Assembly (NCBI GenBank): GCA_946618395.1
Contig: CAMOLD010000087.1
Coordinates: 1-5,821 of the forward strand
Origin: an uncultured Clostridia bacterium
GTDB lineage: Bacteria > Bacillota > Clostridia > Oscillospirales > CAG-272
DNA length: 5,821 nucleotides
Reading direction: 5' to 3'
Shown here in pieces: positions 5,082 through 5,821 of the stretch. Within the stretch, counting starts at the first letter, position 1. Each line of letters starts with the position of its first letter. A program made the position numbers and the translations under genes. Under the pieces are notes generated by a model, which worked only from the letters and a program-made list of their open reading frames with translations, was not told the DNA's origin and made no database searches.

Positions 5082-5110
5082 TTGCAATTTTCCTTTTTTT
5101 GTGGTATGAT
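5082..5110 (+). promoter_or_regulatory. Promoter of homoserine dehydrogenase gene
   Basis: TTGCAA (5082-5087), a 17-bp spacer and TATGAT (5105-5110), with an extended -10 TGG at 5102-5104. Transcription would start near 5117 with a 46-nt leader. It is back to back with the DUF4364 promoter, the -35 boxes lying 8 bp apart, so the two divergent genes may influence each other. Confidence 0.6.
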
Positions 5111-5148
5111 TACAATAGCATAGTATTTTGGATGTTGAAAATATCTTT

Positions 5149-5155
5149 GGGAGGA
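5149..5155 (+). promoter_or_regulatory. Shine-Dalgarno site fixing the TTG start of hom
   Basis: GGGAGGA, with GGAGG ending 8 nt before TTG at 5163. No ATG in the correct frame is near, and the protein begins directly with the Rossmann beta strand, so TTG is the start. Confidence 0.8.
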
Positions 5156-5162
5156 ACCCGTT

Positions 5163-5821
5163 TTGGAAATTGCATTGTTGGGATTCGGTGTTGTCGGCAG
5201 CGGTGCCGCCGATGTTCTGGAAGAAAATAGAAAATTGATTGCGCGCCGGATTGGTGAAGAGATCAACGTCCGGTATATTTTGGATTTGCGCGAATTTCCC
5301 AATCATCCGCTCGGCAATCGGGTGGTGCATGAGATTGCTCCGATCCTTGCCGACCCGGAAGTTTGCGCCGTTGCCGAAATGATGGGCGGTTCCCATCCGG
5401 CATATGAGTTTACCAAAGCGGCGCTGGAAGCCGGCAAAAGCGTTGTAACCTCCAACAAAGAGGTGGTCGCCAATTTTGGTACCGAACTTTTGCAAATTGC
5501 CGCGGAACACGGCGTGTATTATCTGTTCGAGGCGAGCGTGGGTGGCGGTATTCCGATTTTGCGCCCGTTGCGCGATGACCTTGCCTCCAACAAAATCCTT
5601 TCGATTAGCGGAATTCTGAACGGGACCACCAACTTTATTTTAACCAAGATGAAAAACGAGAACGCCGCGTTCTCCGATGCGCTGAAAGAAGCGCAGGCGC
5701 TCGGCTATGCCGAGGCAAATCCTGCCGCCGACGTGGAGGGGACGGATGCCGCGCGCAAAATCGTCATTCTGGCGGCGCTTGCGTTCGGCAAACTCCTCTC
5801 GCCCCAAAAAATTTCGGTTCA
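5163..5821 (+). CDS. hom: Homoserine dehydrogenase, 5' part (cut by window end)
   Basis: NAD(P)H-dependent enzyme reducing aspartate semialdehyde to homoserine, the branch point to threonine and methionine. The frame is open for 219 codons to the window edge. The N-terminal Rossmann motif GFGVVGSG is at 7-14, MMGGSHPA at 73-80, TSNKE at 96-100 (K99), EASVGGGIPI at 123-132 and the family signature GILNGTTNFILT at 150-161. The catalytic region GYAEANPAADVEGTDAARK has E184, D195 and K199, matching the catalytic Glu, Asp and Lys of yeast homoserine dehydrogenase by spacing. The rest of the catalytic domain and any C-terminal ACT domain lie outside. The start is TTG with a strong Shine-Dalgarno site. 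No aspartokinase is fused at the N-terminus. Divergent from the DUF4364 gene. Confidence 0.95.
   Translation, partial: MEIALLGFGVVGSGAADVLEENRKLIARRIGEEINVRYILDLREFPNHPLGNRVVHEIAPILADPEVCAVAEMMGGSHPAYEFTKAALEAGKSVVTSNKEVVANFGTELLQIAAEHGVYYLFEASVGGGIPILRPLRDDLASNKILSISGILNGTTNFILTKMKNENAAFSDALKEAQALGYAEANPAADVEGTDAARKIVILAALAFGKLLSPQKISV

Noticed and set aside
4451..5230. A 259-codon plus-strand open frame antisense to the DUF4364 gene
   Set aside because: It runs across two promoters and into the wrong frame of hom; it is a shadow of the real minus-strand gene.

Overview
The window looks like chromosomal DNA of an anaerobic Clostridia-type Firmicute, plausibly an uncultured relative of Oscillospirales/Ruminococcaceae; this is an inference. 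It rests on DUF4364, a family typical of Clostridia, a Clostridia-type double zinc-ribbon protein, a SigH-like sigma factor, strong Shine-Dalgarno sites with TTG and GTG starts, consensus -35/-10 promoters, and AT-rich spacers full of intrinsic terminators around genes of roughly balanced GC.

Layout: (1) 1-284 has no protein gene. It holds the isolated 3' end of a tRNA (56-78), which may be an attachment-site scar, then two intrinsic terminators. (2) 285-359, minus strand: a complete tRNA-Gln(UUG) with encoded CCA and its own promoter. (3) 450-3019, plus strand: a perfect-consensus promoter drives a two-gene aminopeptidase operon, an M29 metallo-aminopeptidase then peptidase T (pepT), ending at a bidirectional terminator. 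(4) 3037-4230, minus strand: a promoter with a long hairpin-rich leader, a SigH-like sigma factor starting at GTG, a 107-bp spacer holding a tRNA-like RNA structure, and a small protein with two zinc ribbons. (5) 4287-5073, minus strand: a DUF4364 protein with its own promoter and terminator and an uncertain N-terminus. (6) 5082-5821, plus strand: a promoter and the first 219 codons of homoserine dehydrogenase (hom), cut by the window edge.

The two aminopeptidases probably act together in the cytoplasm on imported or turnover peptides, M29 removing N-terminal residues and PepT splitting tripeptides. Homoserine dehydrogenase feeds threonine/methionine synthesis. The sigma factor and zinc-ribbon protein appear co-transcribed, so the structured spacer may sit in their shared mRNA.

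No clear new multi-gene system (defence, CRISPR, secretion or biosynthetic cluster) is visible. The points most worth a second look are the tRNA-like spacer (3390-3465), the orphan tRNA 3' end (56-78), the possible frameshift at the DUF4364 start (4982-5015) and the structured leader of the sigma gene (4041-4198).
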